Below, in pieces: positions 1-12,097 of a stretch of 64,000 nucleotides of DNA. Both the position numbers and the translations under genes were made by a program. The stretch's first letter is position 1. Each line of letters opens with the position of its first letter. The notes under the pieces were generated by a model. It did no database searches. It saw nothing but the letters and a program-made list of their open reading frames with translations, and was not told the origin of the DNA. This DNA is from Escarpia spicata (lineage: Eukaryota > Annelida > Polychaeta > Sabellida > Siboglinidae), in contig OZ023214.1 of the NCBI GenBank assembly GCA_963995525.1, forward strand, positions 30,997,518 to 31,061,517. Direction: 5' to 3'.

Positions 1-2543
1 GTCCGCGGATTCATCAGTGCACGCAGCGTGCGACTCACCGACTCGTGCACTATCGGCTTAATACAGAGCATAACCAACGACTTATGGTCCCGTTGAAGCG
101 CCATGTTAAGAGCGAAGTCGCACCAGTTGTCGCCACAGAAGTCTGGTGTCAACGCGAATAACACGTATCTGCTGGTCTCCAGCGATTGTACGATGTTTTC
201 TGCGATGGGAAAGCCAGCCAGCGAATTTCGATCGTACACGAAGAGTGACAACGCCCAATCAGTCTCAATTTGATCAACAAGTTCGTGTGCCACCCAGTCC
301 AAGTCGGCATCAGCATACACGACACAGGCATCATATTGGTAGTGACCGGTGTCGCATGGAGATCCGTCGACTTGCCGCCAACGGCGTTTTATTGAATAGT
401 AGTACCAGCGCATGCGCCAACGATTCACGTAGAAAAAAAACAGCAGAGTTACTGTACAGAAACTGACACTTCCTGCGACTGTAAGCACTATCAGGAGACT
501 GACACCAACGGTCGCTGTAGCACACGACTCCTCCAGATCCTCAAGTGACACGCTCAAGATTCGCAGGTTGTGATTCCCAGCGCATGTCAACGTGTCCTTT
601 GCCACGACACGTATGCTTGTCGTCCGCAGCCAATGCAAGAATGCGAGCGACAAGCAGGAATTACATGACAGAGGATTGCCGCTGAGGTCCAGAGAGAAGT
701 TGACTCGCTTCGACAGTTCGTCTAACGAACCTCGAAGGTCTTCCGATAGAGACGACATATGATTTCTGGCCAGATTCAACGACTGAAGCGACGTGAGGCG
801 TGAGAGGTTTAGAGATAGCTGCCTCTTAAACAGATTATCGTTCAAATCCAGTATGCGAAGTTTTGTCAAATTAACAAACGCGTTTTGGTTGATCGTTTGA
901 AAATAATTTTGCGAGAGGTCGAGTTCTTCAAGAGATGTTAGGTGATTGAAGACGCGGCCATACACGTCTGTCCTTTGTGTTTCATTCTGGCTGAGTGCAG
1001 TTCGACCAATTTTGTTATCAGACAAGTTGAGGAATCGCAGATTGTCAAAGTATATAAAGAAGTCGGCGGCTATATGTTGTAGAACTCCGTGGCTTATATC
1101 TAATATCTGAAGTTTGCTAAAACCCTTCAGTGGTCCTAAAAGTGATTTAATCACTTTCGAGTTCGACATATTTACATAAACAAGGTTGTTTTTCGGGTAA
1201 AACGTAAGCGGCGGCGAATCATGGAACCCGGATGATATTGATACATGATCGACATAGATATATCGTAGTGATGGTATCATGTAGAATATGTGCTTACTAG
1301 GCCCACTTTGTATCAATGTTGCATTGTTTTCCTCTTCAGTTGTTCTGTCGTTAAACACGAATCGTACAGGTTGACGAAATTCAGTGTCAAATGGAAGATT
1401 ATCTGCAGAACAATATTGTATTCTAAATTCGCCAGGAAAACTAAAATAATGTGATATATCGACAGCTATCAACTGAGGCGGATATGTTCTGAGCACTTGC
1501 GCACGTTTGACACCGTGTCTGTTGAAAAACATAATGGTGTTGAAACCAAAATTTAGCCACTGAACATTTGGCAGGCATTTTCCGAAGTATTTAGCATCAA
1601 CTGCTATGATATTATTCCGACGAACTGACAAACGCCTAAGTCTCTTCGCAAACGGCGTATCACAGACTTCTTTAAAATTCAAGATATTTGCTTCCCCTCC
1701 AAGTTCTACGTTATCCATAACTAACGAATCGATTCCTGAATTCTCCGTCGCCCATATCACTCTAATCAAATTCTTGTAACCAATGTGTTTATTACACGCT
1801 ATATTGAGATTTCTTATATTCGGTAAATTCGAAAACGACCCAAGCTCGACGTGTCTGATTTCCGTATCTCGCAGAGAGAGCGTAGTGATATTAGTGGGAC
1901 GTAAAGCACGGAAGGTGGCAACACTGATATTTGGCATTTTTCCATCGTGCAGATCTAGGATCTGCAGGTTCTTGAAGCGCGCAATGTCTGACGGGATATC
2001 AATGTCACCAATTCCAGAGATGTGCAGCTCTGTCAAAGCTTGCAAAACTGATAATGATCGGAAAGGATAGTCACGAATGCCTCCTTCGTCAGACATCCTA
2101 TTTCCCGTAACTTTGAACACTTTGAGTGATTGTAGCGGACGATATAAACGCTGTGGAAAACATTCGTTGCTAATGCACAGGTAATTATGGCTGAGGTCGA
2201 GATACTGAAGAGAACTAAAAGCACTGAACGTATCCGATGCGATCTGTGTCGACTTTAGGACGTTTCTAGACAAGTCTAAGTGCCTCAGTTCTGTCAGATT
2301 GCTGAAATCCGCGGATCCTAATTTGTTGATGTCGTTTTTGTTCAGTAGAAGTGTGGTCGTGCCAGCCGGGATGTCAAGCGGTACTTGTGTCAGTTGTCTG
2401 TAGCTGCAGTTGACGTGGTCACCTTGGTCCCAAGATGTGTCCTTAGTGACGAGACATGGAAGTGTCAAACTCGCAGCAACACTTCCAATAAATGTCAAAA
2501 CCAAACAGACACCATGACAGACGATGTCGACGCTTGTCTTCAT
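1..2543 (-). CDS. Toll-like receptor, 3' end beyond window
   Basis: This is a membrane pattern-recognition receptor, closely similar along its whole length to the complete TLR at 58,145-60,847. The frame is open from the ATG at 2541-2543 to position 1 (about 847 codons), so the last 50 or so residues lie outside the window. In order: signal peptide, LRR N-cap, LRR array (for example near 2,300, 1,950, 950 and 850), a single LRR C-cap with paired cysteines near 640-700, a transmembrane helix near 440-510, and most of the cytoplasmic Toll/IL-1R domain (about 1-340). Just upstream of the ATG, minus-strand TTTTAG at about 2,563-2,568 looks like a splice acceptor, so an upstream 5' UTR exon is likely, as in the sister gene. 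Length differs from the sister by two codons with no frame break. Assignment to the TLR family is firm; the ligand cannot be told. Confidence 0.9.
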   Translation of the reverse strand, partial: MKTSVDIVCHGVCLVLTFIGSVAASLTLPCLVTKDTSWDQGDHVNCSYRQLTQVPLDIPAGTTTLLLNKNDINKLGSADFSNLTELRHLDLSRNVLKSTQIASDTFSAFSSLQYLDLSHNYLCISNECFPQRLYRPLQSLKVFKVTGNRMSDEGGIRDYPFRSLSVLQALTELHISGIGDIDIPSDIARFKNLQILDLHDGKMPNISVATFRALRPTNITTLSLRDTEIRHVELGSFSNLPNIRNLNIACNKHIGYKNLIRVIWATENSGIDSLVMDNVELGGEANILNFKEVCDTPFAKRLRRLSVRRNNIIAVDAKYFGKCLPNVQWLNFGFNTIMFFNRHGVKRAQVLRTYPPQLIAVDISHYFSFPGEFRIQYCSADNLPFDTEFRQPVRFVFNDRTTEEENNATLIQSGPSKHIFYMIPSLRYIYVDHVSISSGFHDSPPLTFYPKNNLVYVNMSNSKVIKSLLGPLKGFSKLQILDISHGVLQHIAADFFIYFDNLRFLNLSDNKIGRTALSQNETQRTDVYGRVFNHLTSLEELDLSQNYFQTINQNAFVNLTKLRILDLNDNLFKRQLSLNLSRLTSLQSLNLARNHMSSLSEDLRGSLDELSKRVNFSLDLSGNPLSCNSCLSLAFLHWLRTTSIRVVAKDTLTCAGNHNLRILSVSLEDLEESCATATVGVSLLIVLTVAGSVSFCTVTLLFFFYVNRWRMRWYYYSIKRRWRQVDGSPCDTGHYQYDACVVYADADLDWVAHELVDQIETDWALSLFVYDRNSLAGFPIAENIVQSLETSRYVLFALTPDFCGDNWCDFALNMALQRDHKSLVMLCIKPIVHESVSRTLRALMNPR

Positions 2544-2659
2544 AGCTGCTTCTTGAGTCCTCTAAAATAAAATACGTTTACGTAAATCGTTTTTTATAAT
2601 ATTTTATCGTAGTAATATTTTCATAATAATATGAATTCTAAAACTGAATTTTGGTCTAT

Positions 2660-2880
2660 GTGTGTGTGTGTGTTTGTGTGTGTGCGTGTGTGTGATGTAC
2701 GTACGTACGTACGTATGTACGTACGTATGTATGTATGTACGTGTGTATGTATGTACATGTGTAAGAGACAGAGATACAGCTAGAGAGAGACTCCTGCATT
2801 AAAAGGCATATACGCCCTGTGTGACACGTAATATATACTTTGATTGTTCAAATTTGGTATATATATATATATATATATAA
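2660..2880. repeat. microsatellites upstream of TLR
   Basis: A TG-rich tract (about 2,658-2,695) is followed by an ACGT/ATGT tetranucleotide tract (2,696-2,758) and a TA tract (2,858-2,880). A similar series stands upstream of the second complete TLR (60,957-61,035, 62,221-62,350, 62,471-62,520), so the TLR and its 5' flank were duplicated together. Confidence 0.85.
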
Positions 2881-2884
2881 GTAT

Positions 2885-3260
2885 AGACATATCAGAGTTT
2901 TCTACGTCGAACCTTCGATGCACAGCATGAGGCGCAAACATCGTGACATCTTTTTTGCCGACGTGCACACCAGCATAATTAATTCCGATCGTTTTAGTGT
3001 AGTATTTCAGCGTCGCAGCTACAATTAAACGAAAGGAATTCGTACGTACGTTAGATCTAAAACTCTCATAGTTTCTAGTTTTTCGCCCGAAACACGTAGG
3101 CTACGTAATGCTGCTCATACAGTTGGCTGTGAATTCTAACAGTGACACCTATCCTCAATTGCGAAATGTTTACTAATGGCTACTCCAGCTCGAGTAAAGT
3201 CCACATCGACGTGAACATGGAGAGGCACTAAACCCAGTTCAGCATTACGTTCGACCCGAC
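2885..3260 (+). repeat. TLR-flanking repeat block A, copy 1
   Basis: This block recurs at 21,397-21,760 and 62,545-62,765 with the same order of sub-motifs, including GAGGCGCAAACAT, a CGACGTGC stretch and GTTTCTAGTTTTTCGC. No coding frame is supported. Two of the three copies lie 5' of a complete TLR gene, which fits duplication of the TLR with its flank; the third is solitary. Confidence 0.75.
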
Positions 3261-3479
3261 TCCCGCTGCAAGCAACAGAGGCGTACACTTAGTTATAAGT
3301 ACTGTAGTCTATCACCAACACTAGTATGTCTATTATATATCATATATTACATACAACACAATTCAGACTTACCGATTGTCTTCCGTATTACCCTGCTAGT
3401 CAATCATTCGTCGTTCGTATTGGCGTACGTAAATCTGTTTGCATGTGAACACTTGTGAACATGCTCGGATCAGCGACAC

Positions 3480-4660
3480 TTGACCGGGTGAATACGGCAT
3501 GCTCTCGGCATGTCTCGAACGTATGGAACGTCGCTCGAGAAAAATGTCTATGCTTAGGCGTTGTTTGGGTGTTTCTGGGCCTCACCTCTTAGATAGTTAA
3601 TTATTGGCATTCCCATCGACAGATATGTACGACTCATCTACGCTTGTAAGGGGAATTGCCTTTTGCTATCTAGGTCGACGGCAATGCCCATTGTCTTGTC
3701 TTTACCATTTGCGTTAATAATTTACTACATGTAATTAAAGGGCATTGCCATTTTCCACCCACATTCTGTGACTCTCTTTCTCTACATAAACCTAGCAATG
3801 CGCAGTAGATTCCAATACACATCACATCCTATAACTACATTATAGATGAGGCGAGGAGCAGTGAGTACAATGTCTACGCTAAGGTTTCAGAATAAAATAA
3901 ACATTTGTCTTTTTGTGTGAAGATCTACTGATACCAAAGGGTGGCATTGTACATATAATAACAGAATTAGAGATTCATGGCAAACTTACGTCTAGGTGTT
4001 TATTCATTTATTTTTAGGCCCCATATAATTTTTATTTTTATTTACTTATTTGTAGGCCCTATATAATTACAAGGTTACGTACGTAATATTTTGTGAAGAC
4101 ATTAGTACACGCATAACAATGTTGTTCGCGTGAAACTATTTATAGCGACAACATTAAGTAACTTATTATATATGTGTAGCCCCGTGGTGCAGTGGCTAGA
4201 GCTTCGGACTCTCAAACGAGAGAATCCGGTTTCGAATTCTGTGCGGCGTTGTCGAACCTTGGGCAAGTTCGTTCAGTATATGTTGCTCCAGTTCACTCAG
4301 CTGTATGAATGAGTACCTGGCTATAGACAGTGGTGGATATTTGTATACGAATAGTCTTCGCGCATTAATTGCAGCATGGCTGGATGCTTCCCAGAGAAGC
4401 AGAGATGGTGTTCGATTGCACAGGTCTGCCAGGGAATAAAGTGTAAAGCGCTTTGAGCAGTCCTGAGGACTGGATACTGCGCTATATAAGAACTTACCTT
4501 AACCAAATGGCCTTCCATAGAAATGTATCGTCTTGAAATCGGAATCGTAGCCGGTAAGGGATCAGTCTACAGTAAGTTTCCCCATTGGTTGCCATGCATA
4601 TTAACGTTTTGTATGTGTTGTGAGGTTGGTCAACCATCATGAACATGCTAATTATATGCT
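3480..4660 (+). repeat. repeat block B, copy 1, split by a SINE
   Basis: The parts 3,505-3,560, 3,880-4,170 and 4,506-4,610 match 32,190-32,670 in the same order, for example the GTGTGAAGATCT...CTGATACCAAA segment and CTTCCATAGAAATGTATCG. The second copy lacks the roughly 330-bp SINE that separates the last two parts here, so it serves as an empty site. No gene is seen in 3,260-4,170 or in 4,660-4,920. Confidence 0.7.
4178..4505 (+). mobile_element. tRNA-derived SINE
   Basis: The 5' part has RNA polymerase III box A-like (GTGGTGCAGTGGCTAGAGC) and box B-like (GGTTTCGAATTC) sequences with tRNA-like spacing. A central body (AGTACCTGGCTATAGACAG) and a LINE-like tail ending GCGCTATATAAGAACTTACC follow. 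A second, alignable copy lies at 61,195-61,515. The repeat block around it (32,190-32,670) lacks it, which confirms insertion. Confidence 0.85.
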
Positions 4661-5428
4661 GGATTGTGGACAACATCCGGGCAGTTCATATATGCACACT
4701 ATCCCATTTGGACGTTTATAACTGTATTCTACAATACATGTGTCGTTGGTTCCCCTCACCTTTGCTGTAATTTATTTATTAGAATTATATAGGCTAAGGC
4801 ACTTCATGTATATATTGTATTGTATGGTTTAATGTTTGGCTTAATACAAAGCTCTGGTACAAACTTACATCTGCCTTGTTATTTACAGCAAACTAGCTAC
4901 GATTCTGAGTCAGTAACACCACTACACTAACAGGGAACACTGTCCCACATAAAGTATCTTTAACCATCTGATTAGGCCCCTAAGTTGTTTGTCATTGTAT
5001 CGACCCGCGAAACACAACATGGTGACCCTGTGACGTGATCGAATGAAGAAATCGACATAATCGAATAATGAAAACAACTTTGCGAACGACACGCAAAACG
5101 GATGCTGGACTGGCAGGACAACCAGTAAGTCGTCGACGTGAGGTGTATCTTGAAGACTATGAAAACTAAAAACAAACACACTCATCCATAGCATCAACAC
5201 AATGATATTTGTCAATTCATATATTTCTGATAAATAATAGACAGAATATTCACGACATGATGTCTCTTGCACACTGTTCCTGAGGATTGTATGTCGCACG
5301 CGAAACTGTTTTTTTCTCGCCAGTCGGTAATACTAATATGGTTCTCAACGTTGATTTGCAAATGTGTCGCCGAATGAGCTACACGCCGCGACAGTGCAGG
5401 CTGTCTACGATGCCAACGACAACCGCTG

Positions 5429-6186
5429 TCAAACGGAATGCTGGTTAATTTCCTTTGACATGTCGTCGTCCACTGACGCTGTTTGCATGTAAATCCATCG
5501 ATCTGAGTTCCCAACTAAATCCATTTGCGTGTTGACGTCCTTAAGACCACGAGCGAAGGTTTTCCATCCCACCGGTTCAAACGACTTCCGTTTTCTCAGC
5601 ACGTCGTTCACGAGATCTACGATGTTACTTCCAAATACTGCCTTGTTTCTGTACACCATCTCGCCACGATCGTTCTAACTTACGGCGCCTTTCATTTTAT
5701 CGACGAGTCGCCGTGCTTTCTGCTTCATTGTTTTTGGCACGCTCTCGATGATTTCATTTTCGATGCTTTCAATTTTGATGATTTCATTTTGTTAGCAGGA
5801 TTTACTTTGTTTTCATCGTCACTGGAAACGTTTTTGATGACCACACGCAATGGTTCCTGCATACGTTTATTGGAAAGATCGTTGTACCCACTCAACACCT
5901 GGTTATACAAATATCCCTCTGGTGTATATAGCTTCGTTCTAATGTCTCGCATTCGCACTTGATAACAGGATCGGCGCACACCCTCCCTTCCGAAGTAGCG
6001 ACGTCCACGACCTCTGGTTCCGACGGTGGGGATCGAAGGACGGTTGATCACCGGCATGATGGGTCGGCTCGTCGGCTCGTCGCTCGAGTCTGATGCATCG
6101 CAAGGGCGGTAATAGGGTGTCTTCAACATGATGTTATTAACCATGGGGTCGTCGTGATACGAATGACGATCCGACTGGCAGAGCAC
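5429..6186 (-). pseudogene. decayed Polinton-type structural protein gene (relic)
   Basis: Translation of the minus strand gives segments that align with the 239-residue Polinton protein at 46,624-47,343 from about its residue 57 on: the tract around 5,850-5,960, the lysine-rich PKT..K.KA motif around 5,700-5,735, and the GSNIVDLVNDVL...VGW segment around 5,550-5,640. The frame changes near 5,725 and there is an in-frame stop near 5,680, so it is broken. The N-terminal part (5,970-6,186) does not match the intact protein. A TATA-like CTTATATAAT (6,191-6,200) sits just upstream of the ATG, as in the intact element. No other Polinton gene or terminal repeat is seen around it, so it is an orphan fragment of an older, different Polinton. 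Confidence 0.75.
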
Positions 6187-6239
6187 TACGCTTATATAAT
6201 TAGTGAATGTGCCGAAATGTCACGTGGGTAACTTTAAGT

Positions 6240-8640
6240 GGACATCTCAAGCCCACCTCAAGCTCAATGCCAACAATGTCAAGCACTAATAAGTGCCAGG
6301 CATGGGGCAATTAAATTGAAAAGTTAATTCATTACATTACAATAAACTAAACAATTTCTTAATTTAATTTAATTAACCCCAGAAACGAAGAAGTTTAACC
6401 AGATTTAACAAGATTGCCACCCATATAATTAACTCTAGGTGGCAGGTGGACAAGGAAGCCCTTTGGCTTATCGAGAGTCCGACCCTTTTATCTATGTGTA
6501 TCCCGCCCGTCTGAGGTGTGTGTCGATTTTTTTTAAACATATTCACGCTACTAGCACCCACACAATCAGCAGGTAATTTGTTCCATTCATTTACAGTCCT
6601 TTGTGAAAATGAAAACTTTCTTATATCCAATCTACTCTGCTCCTTTGCTAATGCAAGTTCATGTCCTCTAGTCCTTCTATCTTTCTTAACTGAGAAAAAA
6701 ATATTTCTATCAATATTTTCATAACCCTTCCATATTTTAAACACTTCTATCTGATCTCCTCTCCATCTCCTGGTCTCTAATGTTGTTAAACCGCATTTTT
6801 TAGGCGTATTTCGTAACTAAGATCCCTCAGTTTTGGTATCATTTTAGTTGCTCTCTTCTGCTCTCTTTCTATCATATCTATGTCCTTCCTGCGATATGGC
6901 CTCCACGCTTGAATACAATATTCTAAATGAGGCCTAACTACTGTTTTGTACAGCGGTATTATTAGCTCTTATTTCTTATACGTTATGTTTCGCCTAATGG
7001 ATCCAAGGATTTGATTTCCCTTTGAAGCTGCAATTCCGCACTGCTCTGAAACCTTCATATCAGCACTAATGGTTAACTCTAAGTTCTTTTCTTTTACAGT
7101 AGTACTTAGTACAGTACCCCCCATTGTCTACCTCTTCGTTCCCATGTCCTGTGTGGAGGCATTTACATTTCCCAAAATTGAACAGCATTTGCCACTTTTC
7201 AGACCATTTGATCAACCTGTCAAGATCATCTTGTAAATGCTGTCTATCTCCATCACTTTTAATCCTTCTAAACACGTTTGTATCATCCGCAAATTTCAAC
7301 ACCTTGCTTGTTATTTCATCATCCAAATCGTTGATATATATTAAGAATAATATAGGTCCTAATACTGATCCCTGTGGTACCCCACTCAATACAGATTTCC
7401 AGTTTGAAGCCTCCCCATCAACTACTACACGTTGTCTTCTGTCAATCAGCCATTGTTCTATCCAGTTTATTATACCATTTCCTATGCCATGGGCCTTTAG
7501 TTTAAGCAGTAATCTTTGATGTGGTACTTTGTCGAAAGCTTTTTTAAAATCTAAGTAGACGATATCGACTGGTGATCCCCCATCTACCCACTTAGTGATG
7601 TCTTCCAAAAAACATAACATATTTGTTAAGCATGACCTCGCTTTAAAAAAACCATGTTGAGATGGGTTTATCAAGTTTTCTTTAACAAGAAAATTCACCA
7701 TGTGATCTTTAATTAGTCTTTCTAATAATTTACAAATCACTGATATTAAACTCACTGGTCTATAGTTCTCTGACTTGTTTCTCGAACCTTTTTTTGAATA
7801 ACGATATAATGTTTGCTTCTTTCCATTCTAAAGGATACACTCCCTCTTCTAATGACAAGTTGAAAACTGTTGCAAGCGGTATGCTAAGTTGTTCTACAAT
7901 TTCCAATAGTAGTTTGGGTGGAATACCATCCACTCCAGGTGATTTATTATCCTTCATGGCCCTTATTTTCTTAGCTACCATTTCCGGGGTTACAATTAAT
8001 TGTCCTAAATAGTCTGAATCTGCCCCCTTGAACTTAGCCTCTGGTACTGGCAGTGAACTAATATCTTCCCTGGTAAACACTGAACTAAAGTACTCATTCA
8101 GGTCTTCTGCCATTAAGAGTCCTTCTGATATTATATTTCCAGCACTATCTTCTAGAGGACCGACTTTATCTTTAACTTTCTGTTTGCTTCGAACATACGC
8201 ATAAAAACTCTTGCTGTCATGTTTTATATTACTAGCTAATTGTTGTTCATGGCTTCTCTTTGAATTTCTAATTTCAGCTGTAGCTTGGTTAAGTGCTTCT
8301 TTATAACTGTTGTAGTCTTCATCATTTCCAGTACATCTATATGACTTCCACATCATTTGTTTATATTTAATTTATTTTCTAATGGCTTCTTTCGATAAGT
8401 GTTTCTTTTTGGACCGTTTTCCTTGTTTTTTGAAAGGTACAAATTTATCGACTATGTACTTAATTTCACTCTTTGATATATTCCAGCATTCTGTTGCCGT
8501 CTTATTTTTCAGTGTGTTATTCCAGTCTATCTTTGCTAAATATTTCCTCATGTCCTTATACCTTCCTTTGTGGAAATTTCTCCTATACTGCTTTTTACTA
8601 TTCCTTTCTGATTTTACTTTGATGGTAAAAATTGTATAAA
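6240..8640 (-). mobile_element. CR1-like LINE, 5'-truncated, broken ORF2
   Basis: The minus strand encodes a non-LTR reverse transcriptase. Fragments at 8,372-8,640 and 7,760-8,356 give the linker and N-terminal RT (DNKSPGVDGIPPKLL); 7,066-7,755 gives YLDFKKAFDKVPH, GVPQGSVLGPILF and the catalytic FADDT. 6,373-6,744 gives the C-terminal tail region. A frame change near 7,755-7,760 breaks the RT. The segment 6,244-6,375 recurs at 50,455-50,590 and is probably the LINE 3' end. The 5' end stops at about 8,640 where RTE-like sequence begins, so the LINE seems to have landed in an older RTE copy. Confidence 0.85.
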
Positions 8641-9300
8641 CAAGAAACGACCAAATGTAGACACCACGCAAGTAGAAACAAAAACGATCGAATTCCAACT
8701 CCTACTGCGAAATCGATTCGAGACACTACAAGAACTAAACGACTTCGACACCATGAGCGAAAACATCACTGAGATGATCCGACAAGTGCGACAAGTGTAG
8801 CCAAAGCAATCAACAAGCATGTAAAGACAAGAATATCGTCACCGACATTAGCACTGATGCAGAAACGACGAGAAATGGTGGATAACGGCGAATGTAAAAA
8901 CAAATAGCTAGAATACGCAGAAAAAGAAAGCGAAAGAGGATATCAAATAAGAGATCATACGAGAAACGATTTTGGCACCAAAGAACATGAAGAAAGCTGG
9001 AAGAACACAGGTACTAGGTCGAGACAGACTGGTTACACTTCTAGACAAGCAGGGTATAGAAATACAAATATGATCATGGAACGAATAGAGGAATTCTACA
9101 TCGAGCTATACTGCAGCGAACAGACCATAATTCAAACCGACATATACAACGAATAACTTAAGTAATACGTAAGGTCGGGAGACTCCCATTAAAATATATT
9201 ATATCGCTAGCCCAGGAACCACCCCATCAATGTAAACAACAACACAATTTACATGAAACGATCAGAATAACATATGACTTAAATAGATAGTATCAACACT
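8640..9300 (+). mobile_element. RTE-like LINE fragment (linker region)
   Basis: This segment aligns with 51,325-52,130, which directly follows an RTE-type endonuclease domain at 50,600-51,100. Shared landmarks include ATCGATTCGAGACACTACAA, GAGATGATCC and ATGATCATGGAACGAATAG. Frames are broken by stops. It continues into the inverted LINE at 9,300-10,900, and the pair recurs at 51,325-53,190. Confidence 0.7.
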
Positions 9301-10980
9301 CATCCATATATACAATTTCATATTACATGTATTGACGTACATATAAATACATATGTATATATTTCAATATGTATTATGAACTACAAATATAACATTAAAT
9401 TATTGTGAATAGTACAACAGGATTCATAATTTGAAATAGAGTAATGTTTTGTGTATGTCGAAAAACCATGTAGACTGTGGGTGTGCATTTTATTAATGAT
9501 AATACTTGGTGAATTGTTTACTGTATCTACTAGGTTATGTCTAATGCATATTTTGGCATATTTATGTCTGACTCTGGACATATATAGTTAATTTCTTTCA
9601 CGCGTGTAGTGCTGATGAATGTCATAGATATTTGTGTTGGGAATAACACGGAAGTAATCGGGTTATTGATTGTTAATTAATTTGTATTAAAAATTTAGTT
9701 GTTGGATTTTATAATTATATTTTAAATAGAACTTGTGTGAGCGTTATATTTACTAAATGGTATTATTCGTATTGTATTTCTCTGTAATTTGAAAATGTGA
9801 TATGCTTGATGACGTCATAAAAGTAAGCCATATTTAATATGAGGGAGAATAAGGGCATTGTACATAATAAATAATGCATTAAGTGGTAAAAAGTGTTTAA
9901 ATTTATTTAATATTCCTATTCTTTTAGATATTTTTGAGCTATTTTGTTTGTATCACTCTGCCAGTTTAAATTGTTATTTATCGTGATGCTTAAAAATGTT
10001 AATCTTTTACACATTCAATGTATGCCCTATCCATTTCTAACAGTGTGTATTCTATTTTCTTTTGAGGCATACGAAAAATAATGAATTTTGTCTTTTTTTC
10101 ATTTAGTGAAAGTTTATTAGCTTTCAGCCTATAATCTTTGTTAATTCTTTGTTTATATTTTCACTTAACGTTTGACCTTCTGGATTTTTAAATCTAATTA
10201 GTGTACTAGAAAGAGTGGTATCATCAGCATACGTTATGAATTTGAAAATATCACTAGAAAGTGCTATATCATTGATATAAATAAAAGTGGTCCTAAAATT
10301 GAACCTTGGGGGCACCAGTGTTTATGATCATTTCCTCTGACTTAACATTTTTAATTTATACATACTGTTTGCGAATTTATAAATAACTCTTAGAAAGATC
10401 AAGTGCTTTGTCATTAAATCCATCGTAATTTAATTTTTTTAGTAGTGTATTGTGATCGATTGTATCAAAAGCTTTTAATAGATCTAGGTATATATTTATT
10501 GGAGTAACCGATTTGTCAAGTTCGTATGTAATTCTGTCTATAATTTCGAGTGTTGCAAGTTCAGTAGAATGTTTCTTTCTAAAATCATATTGGGTATTGT
10601 AGTATAATGCTTTGTAATGGAAGTATTCACCGATTTGATCAAACATAACCCTTTAAATAAATAATAAATCATCGGCAGAATAGAAAAAGGGTGATCATTA
10701 TCAAGATAAGAAACATCACATCTTTTGAAAAGGGGTATGACGTTTGCAATTTTTATTATGTCTGGAAATATACCAGTTATACAAGATTGATTAATAATTA
10801 GAGTGACTGCAAAGCTAATATCATAAAAAATAATATTGATATACCCTCTTTTCCACACTAGATTTTGGAGGTAAACTATCAATTATACCAACAGTAGTAT
10901 CTATGTCAATTGTGTTAAAATTAAAGGTGTGAAACGTCGGATTTTTCAAATAATCTTTAAATGATTTACCTCCAGTTTAA
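9300..10980 (-). mobile_element. non-LTR retrotransposon RT fragment (Jockey/CR1 group)
   Basis: Minus-strand fragments at 10,538-10,882 (RT N-terminal part), 10,377-10,646 (FRKKHSTELATLE, IYLDLLKAFDTIDH) and 10,124-10,315 (YADDTTLSSTL, the catalytic YADD box) together form a broken RT core. The end of the ORF and 3' region run to about 9,400 (ICIRHNLVDTVNN). The same tail occurs in 52,130-53,190 and, on the plus strand, at 29,790-30,000. Many indels make it non-functional. Confidence 0.8.
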
Positions 10981-11199
10981 GTTATTTTAGAGGCTAGAGT
11001 AGGACCGGTATTAGAAAAAACGCGTTAAACCTATTTGCCATAATGCATTTGTCGCTAATCATTTCCCTGTCGACTTTGCAAGAATCTGGAAATTCTACTT
11101 TCTTTGAATTTTTCGGAATGATTTTTTAAAATAAATACCACGTCTACTTAATATCATGTTTATGCTTTTCAAAACTGAATTGAAAATGCACACTTTCTT

Positions 11200-12097
11200 G
11201 GCTAGCCTAATATTTTTTCAAGAATTATATTTAACATCAGGCAACAACCATGTAAACATTGAAACATTAAAAGCAGGAGAAGATACCATCTCGAAGACAC
11301 AGGCTAAGCTGAATACTAAATGCTCATCAGAAAGACGAATACCCACCGCATGGAAGAACGCAAAGATGGTGATAACAGACCTGCTACATTTTTTTGGTTG
11401 CAATCTGTGTTTAAAATAATCTTCAAGAAGGGAAAGACTTAAAAACTACAGACCGATATGTCTGTTATCAAACATCTACAAATTAGTCACAAAGATACTA
11501 ACGAATAGGCTAGAGACACTCAACGAAAACCAACCACGAGAGCATGCATGATTCGAAAGCAGGCACTCAAAGACAGACTACATACACGTTGTAAACCAAC
11601 TGAAAGAGAAGTGCCGAGAATATAATATCCCACTCTACATCGCTTTCCTCGACTACGTGAAGGCGTCCTACTCGGTGCAAACTCAAGCAATGCAGACCTC
11701 CCTTCAAGAACAGGGGATAGAAGATGTGTACATCGATCTCCTAAAAGACATCTACACCAACAGCTCGGTGACAGTCCACCTACACAACAAGAGCAACACG
11801 ATTAACATCAAAAGAGGAATACGACAGGGTGACACCATATCGTCCAAGCTGTTTACGGCAACGCTCAAAAGCATATTCCGAAGACTGACCTGGGAAATCA
11901 GAGGCTTGATGATAGACGGAGAATACCTCAGTCATCTACGCTTCGTCGACGACATACTCACATGCGCTACTACACCGCAAGAACTACAAACAATGCTGCA
12001 GGAGCTAGCTGATGAAAGTAAAAAACAAGGTCTGAAGATGAACATTTCGAAGACAAAAAAGTGATGCTAGAAAATGACACGCCAATGTATATCAACA
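11200..12097 (+). mobile_element. RTE-clade LINE, reverse transcriptase region
   Basis: The frame at 11,657-12,064 has RTE-type RT motifs: IKRGIRQGDTISSKLF, then LSHLRFVDDIL in place of the usual ADD, then GLKMNISKTK. Upstream 11,270-11,650 reads as the N-terminal RT in broken frames (the stretch near 11,440 resembles NYRPICLLS). After 12,064 the frame shifts and continues to about 12,097, where an L2-like fragment interrupts it. RTE coding resumes at about 12,785. Confidence 0.8.

Noticed and set aside
4178..4260. Possible tRNA genes at the starts of the two SINE copies
   Set aside because: Pol III boxes are present, but no cloverleaf could be drawn and the tRNA-like part runs into a SINE body.
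4922..5299. 125-codon minus-strand frame with a hydrophobic stretch next to the Polinton relic
   Set aside because: A decayed membrane-protein gene was considered because one follows this gene in the intact element, but no residue similarity could be seen.
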